A DNA stretch of 64,000 nt from Rhizomys pruinosus. Its lineage: Eukaryota > Chordata > Mammalia > Rodentia > Spalacidae. A model generated the notes under the pieces. That model did not search any database. It had not been told where the DNA came from and saw only the letters and a list, made by a program, of their open reading frames with translations. Positions within the stretch are counted from its first letter, which is position 1. The number at the start of each line of letters is the position of its first letter. Position numbers and translations under genes: made by a program. Location of the stretch: NCBI GenBank assembly GCA_009823505.1, contig VZQC01010581.1, positions 855,153-919,152 of the forward strand. Direction: 5' to 3'. This document shows positions 12,050-22,739 of this stretch, in pieces.

Positions 12050-12575
12050 CACTGCTTACTAACAAACTTTATGCATGGGGGTAGTTTTAGTTGTTGTGCC
12101 CTGCAAATCCTTCTGTTCTCCCTTCCTACTTTAAGAAACATATCTCATCCTTGATTCTCAACATTACCAGTGGGTTGGATAAAGACAAAAGAGGAAGGGT
12201 TGGTGGAAGATGTAATGTTTGGGGTGGTAGATTCTAGCCTGATGGAAGGAGGGATATAGTCAGCTCTTGGATGTTGAACCTCCTACAGACACACAGGAAG
12301 CTCATCAAACACCAACCTATAGAAAAAGCACTTAGGCTAGATGTGAGTGTTGCCTACCCAGGGGGTGGCCAGTATATGACAGAACTCAGTAGTTCATGGA
12401 AAGATCTAGATGTCTGTTATTCTTTGTTTAGAACGCCATGATAACAATGTAAATTAGTATAGTTTCCCTTAAGATCATAGCAGTGGGCTTGAAGAAACTG
12501 TTTTTTATCTGTACTTAAGTTAAATTCCTCCATTGTATCCAACAGCAGATGAAATGATGCACATTGAAATGATTA
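12050..12575. other. Unique sequence, nothing recognised
   Basis: No repeat family or exon recognised. Confidence 0.4.
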
Positions 12576-12800
12576 CTCCAGCAGTTTATTTCCCGAGTGC
12601 TTACTGCATACTAAGCACTTTATTGCATGATTTGATGTACTATTTAATTTAATTTAGTTGTGGCAAACACCTAGTGAGGTAGGGTCTTGTCCTGCTTCTC
12701 TGTTGTACATGAAGAAACAGGGCCAGAGAGTATAGCATTTTATCAAGATAACGTGGTTAATGGAAATATTTGAGATCTAAAACCAGTCCAGGCCAAGAAG
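12576..12800 (+). repeat. MIR SINE
   Basis: 'gagtgcttactgcatactaa', 'gcactttattgcatga', 'gtgaggtagggtcttg' and 'gaagaaacagggccagagag' follow the sense MIR order closely. Confidence 0.75.
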
Positions 12801-13380
12801 TGCTTCATCAAGAAGAACAGCCTAGCTGAGGACCTTGAATGATCTGCAGAGTGGTTAATCGCTTGCTATCCACCATGGCCAAGGCTCTGGGGATTGCTTT
12901 ACAAAGTAGTTCTGATTGGATCTCAGAGCCTCTTGGCACGTCCCATCCATGCCCAGAGGTAGATTTTCCATCCCTAAATATGACAGCTTCTCTTGACTGG
13001 AACTATCACTGGCTTTATGATACAAAGCAAATTTCCATAGTTTTACAAGCATGTAGAATATGGGTCTGTGTCACATGTAATAAAGCTCCGAAAACCCACA
13101 ATATACCAAGATTTTGCTTCATTGTTCTTTCAGATAACCTAAGCAAGTCTAGAAACTGCTTCCATTTTACATTAAACAGATCATGATATGGAGGTGAAAA
13201 TTCAGCAGCTGACGTTTTAGAAGGTTGCTCTATATCTTGTCAATAGAACTTAAGGGAGCTGGAGGATCACAGTGTCCTGGGTCCTTCCCATGTGGGCAAA
13301 CTCTGAAGTCCTCTTTTCCCTGATTGAACCATAAAATTAGTACATTATTTGCTCTTTTCAGTGACATCTACCCAAGACCC
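12801..13380. other. Unique sequence, nothing recognised
   Basis: Contains an unbroken 115-codon plus-strand frame (12839-13186) with no recognised domain and no splice context strong enough to call an exon. Confidence 0.4.
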
Positions 13381-13418
13381 CAATACTTAGGAGGCTAAGG
13401 AAGTAGGATCATGAGATT

Positions 13419-13948
13419 GAGGCTACATAGTGAGTCATTGTGAGGCTACATAGTGAAACACTGTGGGGCTACATAGTGAGACACTGTGAGGCTTTATAGT
13501 GAGATACTGTGAGTATACATAGTGAGACACTGTGAGGCTTTATAGTGAGATACTGTGAGTATACATAGTGAGACACTGGGAGGCTACATAGTGAGACACT
13601 GTGAGGCTTTATAGTGAGATACTGTGAATATACATAGTGAGACACTGGGAGGCTACATAGTGAGACACTGAGGCTTTATAGTGAGATACTGTGAGTATAC
13701 ATAGTGAGACACTGTGAGGCTACATAGTGAGATACTGTGAGGCTACATAGTGAGTCACTGTGAGGCTACATAGTGAGACACTGTGAGGCTACATAGTGAG
13801 ACACTGTGAGGCTACATAGTGAGACACTGTGAGGCTACATAGTGAGACACTGTGAGGCTACATAGTGAGACACTGTGGGGCTACATACTGAGACACTGTG
13901 AGGATACATAGTAGGACACTGTGAGGCTTTATAGTGAGACACTGTGAG
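13419..13948 (+). repeat. 23-bp minisatellite derived from a SINE
   Basis: About 23 tandem units of 23 bp built on ggctacatagtgagacactg plus 'tga'. Variant units (gctttatagtgagatactg, gtatacatagtgagacactg) alternate in a higher-order pattern between about 13490 and 13710; the 3' half is nearly uniform. The unit matches the 'ggctacatagtgagaccctg' segment of B1-type SINEs. The flank 'caatacttaggaggctaagg' (from 13381) looks like the SINE body it arose from. Confidence 0.92.
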
Positions 13949-14179
13949 ATGCCCCTACCATACTCTACCATCTTCAAATCTGTTCTTTGTTCATAGCCCT
14001 GAGGGTTTGGGGTGGGTTTTTTCAGTATGGGTTTTAAGTAACAAGAACATTCAAAGCTCTCTTTGGGAGACTCTGGGGGTACACTCTCTTTTTCCCTCTC
14101 CCTTTTTCATGATGTACTAGAAATGAGGCAGGTAGTTGACAGGGACAGCTTAGAGACATGAACCCCTTCTTTCATTGAA

Positions 14180-14223
<44 letters not shown>

Positions 14224-14234
14224 ACACACACACC
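14180..14234 (+). repeat. (CA)n microsatellite
   Basis: About 25 CA dinucleotides with one TA interruption. Confidence 0.95.
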
Positions 14235-14920
14235 CCTTTCCTAACAAAGTAACTGGTCATTCTTGCCCTAATAACTTCCTAGCAACTCTCTTAATGATAT
14301 CTTTTCTTTGATCAAACACATCTTGGATCATATCCTAGAACCACAGGCAGTAAGTCAATTTGGACTTATTTTAAGTGCATGAGCAGAAGGACAAACTGTG
14401 TCTTCTGAGTGAAGTTTTAGGGAAAAATCCCCTATTTACCTCATTACTCCTACACATAATTGGACATGCATATAGGTAAAATCAGATACATCATGGGGAA
14501 CACCATGTGCAGGGAATAATGGCTTTCATAACCCAAGCCTACTATTTAAACCAGAAAGTCACCCACACCCATCTCCTAACAACCAACTCTTCTTTCTGCA
14601 CCTACAACAGCAAGCTGGAGAATTAAGCTAGGGCTGTTGGTCAATCTCACTGGGGTCCCCTGCTCCTCTCTGATGAATCTCTTCTGCAGTTTCACTTTGT
14701 TTTTGGAAAAAAAATCTGTTGCAGATTTGCTCATTTTGTTTGCTTCTTCAGTTCTTTGAACAAGATGCCAAGAACCTAGAAATATCTGGCCCAGACAGAG
14801 ACCACTAGTAACAGAGACCACAGGTAACAGAGACAAGAGCTAACAGAGATACAGGTAACAGATACCACTGACAACAGAAAGACCCTCAGATTTAGTAACT
14901 GACTTGTGCTTTGCTTTCAA
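14235..14920. other. Unique sequence, nothing recognised
   Basis: Includes short irregular repeats of 'aacagaga' type at about 14810-14880. No exon or repeat family recognised. Confidence 0.4.
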
Positions 14921-14924
14921 CAAA

Positions 14925-15150
14925 ATTATTTTTTAATTTACTATTTTTATTTTTTATGTATATGAGTATATTGCCTGTATGTAGGTGGGTATACTCATGT
15001 TGTACAATACAGAAGTCAGAAGAGGGTGTTGGATCATCTGGAACTGGAGTTATGGACGGTTATTCAATGTTATGTGGATGCAGAGAATTGAACCTGGGTC
15101 CTCTGCAAGAGCAGTCAGTGCTTTTACCTGCCTTGCCACCACTCCAGCCC
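14925..15150 (-). repeat. B2/B3-type SINE, antisense
   Basis: 'ttatgtatatgagtatattg', 'cagaagtcagaagagggtgt', 'aattgaacctgggtcctctg' and the end 'caccactccagccc' give an antisense B2/B3 in order. Confidence 0.85.
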
Positions 15151-17399
15151 TTGGGAAAATTATTTTTGAAAGTAAGTTATTTGACATTTTTGTGTTCATT
15201 CCCTCAACAAGAATGTTTTCAAGGATTCCTATGTGGTATGTGCTTTAGGGCCAAGCATCAGAGACATATAGATAGCAGATCTTAGCATGATCCCTGCCCT
15301 CTCAGGGTAGAAACCTCATGGAGCAAAGGGTTTGGATTGTCTCTCTAGAGCTTGTTTGACTTTCACAGGCATTACTCACTGTCCTCCCCTGCCTTCAGGA
15401 AAGTGTTGTCATCTGCATTTCAGAGGTGAAGGGATCATGACTTTTCAACCTCCAACAGCAAATGAGCTACAATACAGTTCTGTCTGCTTCCAAAGCCAAT
15501 TGTTTTGCCAGTGCTCTGATCTTGTCTGAGAGAAAAATAAGCATGTTTATAGAGTGTCTTGGGGGTTCCAGCCTGTTCAATCTCTCACCAACCACCTGAG
15601 AGAGGGATTATTCCCTCCGCAGTGTGGTAAAGAACCTCAGATTCAGTGAGACCTGGGACTTTCTCAGTGCCACAGATAGTGAGGAAAGAGAAGATGGATA
15701 TCAGCTCATGTCACATAATCTCTTGGAGCTCAGTGAGGGCCACCGATCCCTTAGCTTTGGCTCCCTGGGACTGTAACACACCTAGCTATCCATGCTTCTG
15801 TTTTAAAAAGTCTTTCTGTATCTCAGAAACCTCATGCATTCTGATGTGATCAACTGCTTCTTTTCACAACTAGTCCATAGTGAGTGGTCAGAAACACTGG
15901 TCATATGAATAGATTGATATTGACAATTATTCTTAAGGAAACATGGCCTACCAGCTGAGTCAAATATTCTATTTCCTTATCAGTTCTTTCTCAGCTAGTA
16001 TGACCAGACAGAAGGATCCAACCTTCTAGTGGACATTTGCAAGATACCTGCTTCAGTGGAGCGCAGAGCTTGCATTTACATAGCGGTCTCACTTTGTTTA
16101 TGAACAGGCAAAATAGCCAACAAGTTCTGGTCTGGATTAAAAAAAATCATCTGAGCAAGTATGGATTTTTATTGATGTGTGACACAAAAAGGCCTGATTG
16201 ATGACCTCCTCAAACTGTAGCTTGGCAGTTTCCTCAACCATAAGGGGACCGTGCAGATGTCACGGGCATCCCAATGGCTGGGCTGGCCTGTAGGAAGTGA
16301 CTCAGACAAATCCTTGATCCCATGGGACCCAACCTCACCAGGGCTCAGAGAAGCGCTGTGAGGGTCCATATTGAAAACAGAGAGAAAAAAATGGTCCTAG
16401 GTATGCCAGGGCCCTCGATGCAAAGGTGAAACAGGAAAGATTTTTCCATCTGTTGCAATAAACATTAACTGGTTAATTATTTTCATAAAGAACCTCTTTT
16501 ATTGTCTTCCACCATTTGCCATTCTGTTCCTCTGTGCAAACTCTCAGTTTAAGAGAAAAATATGCTATGATCCTGGGACCAATGTAGGCTAGAAAAGGAG
16601 TGGACTGTGCTCTGTGTGTGTAGACTCTGGAATCTCAGTTTCTTAGGCCGTGCTGCTTTGCTGAGCTTCACAGCTGTTAGCAGAGATGGTCAAGCATTTG
16701 TTTCATTTAATTGTGCAGTTCAGGTTCTTACTGCCCATTGACAGCCCATTAAAGGAAGCTGCACCTGCATTTATTGAAAGAGACAGAAGGAAAATTCCAG
16801 GTCTCAGCGCCTTAACAGCCAGGTGGAGGGGCTGGACTGAGCAGATGTAGGAGACAGGCTGACAGGGAGAGGAGGGCTTCATCTGTGGAGGGGAAGGCTG
16901 TGTGCAGGGAAAGATTTTAGAAGTAGTGCTTCTACCTAGGTTCCCTTTAGCTGTTTTAATTAGCACAGCCATAAAAGAAGTTTGGCATTGCAAGTACAGG
17001 ATCTCAAACCAAGATCCAACGTATAGAGCAAGTTGCCTTTGGAAACATCTTGGCAGACTTTTGGAAACATCCAGGCCAGTGCGGCAGGCAGTTAGACTTT
17101 ACATTCCATGATCAAACATCTCACATAAACAAGGAAGATAAGATTTGGTTTAGTTCAAGATTTCAGAGGTTTCAATCCATAGTCCTTGGCTCTATTCATT
17201 CTGGTTTTGGGGTAAGAGAACATCCTGGTAATAGGAACTTGTAGGTGGGAGGCAGCTGTTTCATGGCAGACTGGAAACAGAGAATGAAGGAAAGTCGTGA
17301 CATCTGCACAGTTTCTCTCTGTTTACCATCAGATAGACATTGGAAATTTTAGATAAAAATCTATGGGCAAGGTCACAAAGGCATAGAGTTGGACTTAAA
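15151..17399. other. Unique sequence, nothing recognised
   Basis: A 2.2-kb stretch with no clear repeat. A weak MIR-like motif sits near 15400-15440. No convincing exon seen on either strand. Confidence 0.4.
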
Positions 17400-17400
17400 T

Positions 17401-17420
17401 GTGTGTGTGTGTGTGTGTCT
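17401..17420 (+). repeat. Short (GT)n tract
   Basis: About 9 GT units directly before the poly-T end of the antisense L1. Confidence 0.85.
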
Positions 17421-18052
17421 TTTTTTTTTGCTTTTTGTAGTGCTTTTATTGATGTTTTGTATATTTCAGACATCATTTTTCAATTCAGTTTAGGCATACT
17501 CCCTTTTCCCTTCCCTCCACTCCACCCCAGACCATGCATTCTTCCATAACTGTCCTGCATCTTTCTCTCAGTCTTTTTTTATGCTTAGGAATTCATATTT
17601 TCCTCCATTAATTTTATATTACTCTAAAATATGGATACATACTCTCCACCCATATACAGTAATTACAGAGTCTTAAAATAAGTGGTGGGTGGATTCTAGG
17701 GCCCTGAGATTTTTTACATTATAACAACATAGTTGCTTTCAGATAAACAGAAATATACCAATAATGTTGTTCAGCTTGCCTTTTATCTGGGGGATTTGGT
17801 GTTAGCATCCACAAATGAGGGAAACCATTCACCATTTGTCTTTCTGGGACTGTGTTACTTCACTTAGCATAATGGCTTCGATCTCCATCCATTTACCTGC
17901 AAAGTTCATAATGCCATCTTTCTTTACCGTACTGCTGAATAGTACTCCATTGTGTAGATGTACCACATTTTTGTCATCCACTCGTTTGTTGAGGGACATT
18001 TGTGTTGGTTCCAGCTCTTCACTATTGTGAAGAGAGCTGCAACAAACATGGA
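17421..18052 (-). mobile_element. Antisense L1: poly(A) end, 3'UTR and end of ORF2
   Basis: The poly-T at 17421-17430 is the poly(A) tail of a minus-strand L1. Beyond it are 3'UTR sequence and then antisense end-of-ORF2 landmarks: 'cttcgatctccatccattta', 'ctgctgaatagtactccatt' and 'ggttccagctcttcactatt'. The match stops at 18052, where the provirus LTR begins. L1 sequence resumes at 23484, so this is the 3' part of a split element. Confidence 0.85.
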
Positions 18053-18632
18053 TGTCTGTGGGAATGAAACTTTGTGTGTGGCTTGAAGTGAGAATTTGTA
18101 AGACCTGTCCTAGGAGATCTCCAGTTATCTGATATCTCTGTGGGCATTCAGAGTTATCTGTAGCAGGAAGATTCGGGATATTACAATTATTCTTGCTTCA
18201 CCCTATCTCTGCAAAGTTCCAGGCCCCTTCCCTTGAGGCATTGAGGAAAATGTCACACCTCTAGTTACCTGTTGCACAAATTGGAGCTCTGCAAGTCCCC
18301 CGATTAGAACCAAGTTGGGTCACCCCTCCCTTCTGTCTGCTCCCCACTTCCTTGCCCAAAGCACAGTAGTCTTGAATATATTGACCTCACTGACAGAAAA
18401 TAAATGGAGTTCCTATCCTCCCTGGCTCTCCATGTGTGTGTGAGTTTGTTCCTTTCCACGGGTAATTTCCTATGGTTTTCCCTCCCCCCTTCTTGCGGGA
18501 TCAAAGCCTAGAGGCTGTTGGCCTGCAGGCAGGAGACAAGTCCTGGAGCTGAGCCAAGAAGGGAAGGACAGCATGTGGAATGCGGTCATGCGTGATTCAA
18601 AGACATTGAACAATGCCAACTACACATGACAA
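18053..18632 (+). mobile_element. 5' LTR of a betaretrovirus-like provirus (ERVK class)
   Basis: The LTR starts with TG where the L1 match breaks (tgtctgtgggaatg) and ends a few bases before a tRNA primer-binding site at 18634. A polyadenylation signal AATAAA lies at 18399-18404. About 580 bp is a normal length for class II LTRs. No matching 3' LTR exists in the window, so the LTR limits rest on context, not on comparison of the two copies. Confidence 0.7.
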
Positions 18633-18633
18633 C

Positions 18634-18652
18634 TGGTGCCCAGAATGTGCGG
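18634..18652 (+). promoter_or_regulatory. Retroviral primer-binding site (lysine-tRNA-like)
   Basis: TGGTGCCCAGAATGTGCGG sits directly after the LTR. It keeps the TGGxGCCCA start and the GTGxGG end of the lysine-1,2 tRNA primer site used by many class II retroviruses, with several mismatches. The tRNA assignment is an inference. Confidence 0.6.
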
Positions 18653-18837
18653 TTTGACTTTCCACCAAAAGAAGAAGGAAACAAGGTATTTCTGGGGCTC
18701 TTTCTTAGCCCCTGATTTCCCCCACTCGAGGGAAATCTCAGAGGGTTTTACCATAGAGATGAATAGATACCCCCCTCTAACCTGGATAGTCATGACTAGC
18801 CATGGTATATCTCCTCACGACCAGCTATGGTACATCT

Positions 18838-19055
18838 CCATGGAATTCTCTCTTCCCATGAGGTTAGTCTTTTGAACTGTCTCTTTCCCTAACTACTAAC
18901 ATTTCCTCTCTTTATAAGTCTCTGTCCTCTATTTGGCCATCTTGGCACATCTCCGGCCATCTTGGCACATCTCTGTGGAATTCTCTCTTCCCATGAGGTT
19001 AGTCTTTTGAACTGTCTCTTTCCCTAACCACTAGCATTTCCTATCTCTCTTTATC
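18838..19055 (+). repeat. Tandem duplication in the proviral leader
   Basis: A block beginning 'tggaattctctcttcccatg' and running about 75 bp (through 'ttgaactgtctctttcccta') occurs at about 18840 and again at about 18975. Between them 'ccatcttggcacatctc' is itself repeated twice (about 18938 and 18957). Copies differ by only a few bases. Confidence 0.85.
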
Positions 19056-19370
19056 ATGGGTAACAAACAGACACAACCAAAAGATCCACAGGCTAAGAAA
19101 ATAAAAATGCCCCTTAAGAGTCGAGGAGTTAAAATTTCCACGCGGGAAGCTGCCTCCTTTTGGAGTGAGACTCTTAATATTGTCCTGTGGATGTCCCCTG
19201 CAGACTTATGGAGTTCAGAATCCTGGATGCGTCTGGCACAGAATGCTAGACAGCAAGAAAATGCTTTGGCATCTCTCACGTTCTTGCCACTACTAGCTGC
19301 GGTGAGACAATGCTTAGGGCCTTCTCACCAAACCACACCAGGAAAGGAAAACAACAAAATTAAATTGTAG
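19056..19370 (+). pseudogene. Endogenous retrovirus gag, matrix part (old, broken)
   Basis: This 104-codon frame is the N-terminal part of Gag. It starts MGNKQ, with glycine at position 2 as expected for N-myristoylation and membrane targeting. The rest (SFWSETLNIV, SWMRLAQNA) is compatible with a betaretroviral matrix domain. The frame stops at 19368, well before capsid, so Gag is interrupted. It follows the LTR and primer site in the correct order and strand. Downstream to 19850, proline/serine-rich sequence in broken frames fits the linker between matrix and capsid. It is not expected to make a functional polyprotein. Family placement is by order and motifs only. Confidence 0.65.
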
Positions 19371-19849
19371 ACCCCCCTTCTCCCAAGAACCTGCTAAAAT
19401 TCCCCTTGAGAACCCCAAGATAATTCCCTCTGAAAGCCCTCAAGCTTCAGACCCAGTAAAAATAGAACAAGATAATAAAAACATCCAAGCGGCTAGCCTT
19501 AACCTTTCCCCTAGTTATCAGCCACTCCCTCTCAAGGAGCCGGGAGCACCTTCACCCTCAACCTCTTCCCTCTCTGCTACATAAAAACTGTGCCATATTC
19601 TGGACAGCCCAGAACTTCAATTACAGGCATTCCCTGTTAATTTAGCTCCGACTCGGGGTCACCCTCTAAACTGGTACCTGTACCAGGCAAGTGAGTTGAA
19701 AGAACTCAGATAAGCAGTCAGAGAGGATGGTGTCCAGGCACCATGGACAAAGTCCATTCTCCAGAGCTTTTGAGCTTAACACTCCACAGGACTGGGAGAG
19801 ATATTTGTAGATCTTCACTCCTGGTCCACTATTTTTACATTGGGAAGCA

Positions 19850-20233
19850 TTGTACAGAGATGAATGTCTCCACCAGGTTTGGAGAAATCAAGGGCAACTT
19901 AACATAGACTGGAGTTATGAACAGCTCTTTGGAGAAGGAGATTTTAACACAGGGACACAACAGGCCGGACTGGCCTCAGGGAATTTTGATCAGGTTCACC
20001 TTTGCACCCTACAGGCCTGGGATCAAATTACACCACCCACTGAATCTCAGGCCAGTTCCTCCTTATTATTTCCTTGGCAAAAACCTGAGGAACCCCTGTC
20101 TGACTTTATCTTAAGAACTAAAAGCAGCCTAGAGTGGAAGATCCTCAACTTTGCAGCCAAAGAGATACTCCTCAAAAATATTGTTTGGGAGGGAATGAAT
20201 TCAGAGAGCAAACATGTGTGCCAGGGCTTATAA
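19850..20233 (+). pseudogene. Endogenous retrovirus gag, capsid part (old, broken)
   Basis: A 127-codon frame with capsid-like order: 'WRNQGQLNIDWSYEQLFGEG' near its start, 'LHTLQAWDQI'-type helix sequence (here LCTLQAWDQI) in the middle, then 'EEPLSDFILRTKSSLE', which resembles the major homology region zone of betaretroviral capsids (QxPxEP...F..R). It ends in a stop immediately upstream of an inserted B2 SINE. The nucleocapsid part continues after the SINE. Capsid identity is moderately sure. Confidence 0.6.
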
Positions 20234-20245
20234 GATGACCATTAT

Positions 20246-20475
20246 GGGCTGGAGAGATGGCCTAGCAGTTAAGAGCACCAACCGCTCTTACAGAGAACCC
20301 GGGTTTGATCCCCAGCACCCACATGGCAGCTGAGAACCATCCGGAACTCCAATTCCAGGAGAACTCCAGTTCCAGGGGAATCTGACACCCTCTTCTGAAC
20401 TCCACGGGTGCACAAACCTGCATGCAGACAGTACATTCATACACATACAGAAATAAATAAAAAAAATTAAAAAAA
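20246..20475 (+). repeat. B2 SINE inserted in the provirus gag
   Basis: Full-length B2 (gggctggagagatggcctag to an A-rich tail) flanked by a perfect 14-bp direct repeat aagatgaccattat at 20232-20245 and 20476-20489. It carries the internal near-duplication seen in the 8094 and 51427 copies. It lies between the capsid and nucleocapsid parts of gag, so it is younger than the provirus. Confidence 0.95.
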
Positions 20476-20489
20476 AAGATGACCATTAT

Positions 20490-20777
20490 GACAGATGGAT
20501 AGTGGCAACTCAGGACATGGGCATAGCCTCCCACAAAGGTTATTACCTAGCTCAAGCCTTTGCGGCTGCTGTCACAACAATTGAGAAATGTTTTAACTGT
20601 GGAGACAGAGGTCATTGGAAAAGACAGTGCCCGAAAGCACCAGTCTCTCCCAGAGGGCCTTCTGAACACCCACTACATGTTCTCTGCCCCCAGTGTAAAA
20701 AAGGATATCATTGGAGGGAAGATTGCCACTCAAACTATGATAAAGATGAGAAAAAATTGCCACATTTAAACTCCTAG
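20490..20777 (+). pseudogene. Endogenous retrovirus gag, nucleocapsid with two zinc knuckles
   Basis: The frame holds two CCHC zinc knuckles of the pattern C-x2-C-x4-H-x4-C: CFNCGDRGHWKRQC and CPQCKKGYHWREDC. Two knuckles of this type bind viral RNA in betaretroviral nucleocapsids, and all eight metal ligands are intact. Basic residues flank them. The frame opens just after the B2 target duplication, so with the capsid frame it is one gag gene split by the SINE. The stop at 20775 is followed by a deletion that removes protease and most of reverse transcriptase. Confidence 0.85.
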
Positions 20778-21800
20778 ATGGGCAGCCCCTAGCCCAGGAC
20801 AAAAAAGAGGAAAAAGAGTCAGTGTATGCCTTCTGGGCAGCACCTATTTCAGAAGGCTCTGCCCATGGCTGTCCATCCCCACCACAATGCTATAGCTTCT
20901 CTTTGACCTTCTTCAAGGTGACAGGGACCTAGCTTCCAGGAGAAAGCTCACAGCAGAAGCTTCAGAAGCTCCAGCTGAAGTCAACCGAGCTCTCCAGAGC
21001 ATGGCTTTAGTACGTTTTACACCTTCCTTTCTGTGCAGTTACTTATTTTTAACACTACCCCCACACTCGTAGGGGCTCTTTACCAATCCAGGGGAGTACT
21101 GGAGTGGCTGCACATGCCCATAGGGGGAACTCCCCAACTGTTAACTGAAATGGATTCTTTAGCTGCTATGATAAGAAATGGGAGGGAATGTTCCTTGCAA
21201 ACACTGGGGAAGGAGACTGATGTCATAGCAACACCCTTCTCCCTCCTGGATATCCAGTGGCTGATGCAAAATCATGTTCATATAGCTGTAAGCCTCATGG
21301 GATTTCCAGGACAGATAGAAAATCACTACCCCAATGACAGGTGGGTCTCCACTCTCCCATTGCTAAACTGGCTTCCTCCCCATCTTTTTCAAGATGCACC
21401 TATAAGGTAGGCCACATCTGTTTTCACAGATGGAGGGAAGTGAGGTGCTGCAGCCATCATTTATGATAACATGGATTGAGCCCCTCAGATCCTGTTTCAT
21501 CCACTCCCTGAGCATTCCACACAATACAAAGAACTCTATGCTGTTTATCTAGCTCTCAAAGAAACCTACAGGCCTCTTAATCTCTTCTCAGACAGTATCT
21601 ATGTGATCAACCTGCTTCCCTGGCTATTCAGATCCTTTGTTTGATTAGACAAAAATCCCCTCTCATTGCAGTTTCATCCTTCTTACAGAATAGGAGCCAC
21701 ACCCTCTTCATACAGCACATCCATGCCCACAGCCTCTTGGAGACTGAGTCTCCTCTACAGTGGTCCATGTCCCATCCCTCTCTGAGGCAGAAAATTTCCG
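20778..21800 (+). pseudogene. Endogenous retrovirus pol: RT remnant and RNase H, decayed
   Basis: Only about 250 bp lie between the nucleocapsid stop and sequence resembling the thumb/connection part of reverse transcriptase (frame 21033-21410, with MPIGGTPQLL and NWLPPHLFQ). No protease motif and no YxDD polymerase motif can be found, so those parts are deleted. From about 21420 an RNase H-like stretch shows TDGG, and further on FSDSIYVIN, but it contains in-frame stops. A tail at 21641-21823 resembles the RNase H end and the integrase zinc-binding region. All of it is decayed. Confidence 0.6.
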
Positions 21801-21930
21801 TTCCATCACCCATGTTAACCTAAAAGGCCTCCAAGCTCGCTTTCCTAAAATTCCTTCTGCCCAACTTTAGTGAATCCCTAGAACCTGCTCTTCCTATTCT
21901 GCACTAATTAAGACACCTGTACTACAGGTT

Positions 21931-22362
21931 TTGGGAATTAACCCCAGGGAATTGAAAGCCAATGCACTCTGGCAAACTAGTATTGGACACATAGCTTCTT
22001 TTGGGAGACAAAAACATGTATTTGTCACCATACACACTTATTCCAAATTCATCTGGGCTACTCCCCATACAGGAGAGAAAGCCAAGGACCTCACTGCCCA
22101 CCTACTTTCTACCTTTGCTACCATAGGCATCCCCAAACAGATTAAAATGGCCAATAGGCCAGCATTTGCTAGCTCTAGCTTTAAATCATTTTGTCAATTA
22201 TGGAATATTGCACATCATACAGGTATCCCTCATAACCCACAGGGACAAGGCATCATAGAACAGATCCATCTGGTCCTAAAAAATCAGTTATTAGAACAAA
22301 AGGTGGGGAAATACCCTCCTAACATCCAGCTGGCCTTGGCATTGGCATCTCTAAACCTCTAA
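21931..22362 (+). pseudogene. Endogenous retrovirus integrase core, catalytically dead
   Basis: This 143-codon frame is the catalytic core of a retroviral integrase. The order matches: WQTSIGH, then VTIHTYSKFIWATPHTGEK, then GIPKQIK, then NPQGQGIIE. Integrase cores use a D,D-35-E metal-binding triad. Here the first Asp position reads Ser (WQTS) and the second reads Ala (KMANRP); the Glu (GIIEQIH) is kept. Two of three metal ligands are lost, so the enzyme cannot work even though the frame is open. The C-terminal domain continues in broken frames to about 22700. Confidence 0.85.
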
Positions 22363-22739
22363 CATTAACAGGGATTCAAAGTTTCCAGCCATAGTCAAAC
22401 ATTGGTGGACACAAAGCACTGTTCCTCAAATACTTGTCAGATGTGACAAGACCCCCTAGACAATCAGTGGAAAGGACCTTATCCACTGTTAACAACTGGG
22501 ATGGGCTTTGCTTGCATCTTCCCACAGGACTGTAGGAGACCCATTTGGATTCTGGCCAGAAATGTCAGATTCATCCCCGCCAACCAAAAAGATGGCACAC
22601 CTGTTACTCTGGAAGAAACTTGAATAACTCCTCACTTCTGTAAAGTCCATATGTCCCCCCTCTGCACCCCTGTCTGCCATTCTTTTAGCTGCTCTGATAA
22701 TAGTTCAAACTAATTCTATCTCTTCCCAGCCTGAGAACA

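Noticed and set aside
12839..13186. 115-codon plus-strand frame
   Set aside because: Starts just after a MIR, no domain or splice evidence.
13419..13948. CRISPR-like regular repeats
   Set aside because: The repeats are contiguous with no spacers, the DNA is mammalian, and the unit is a SINE fragment.
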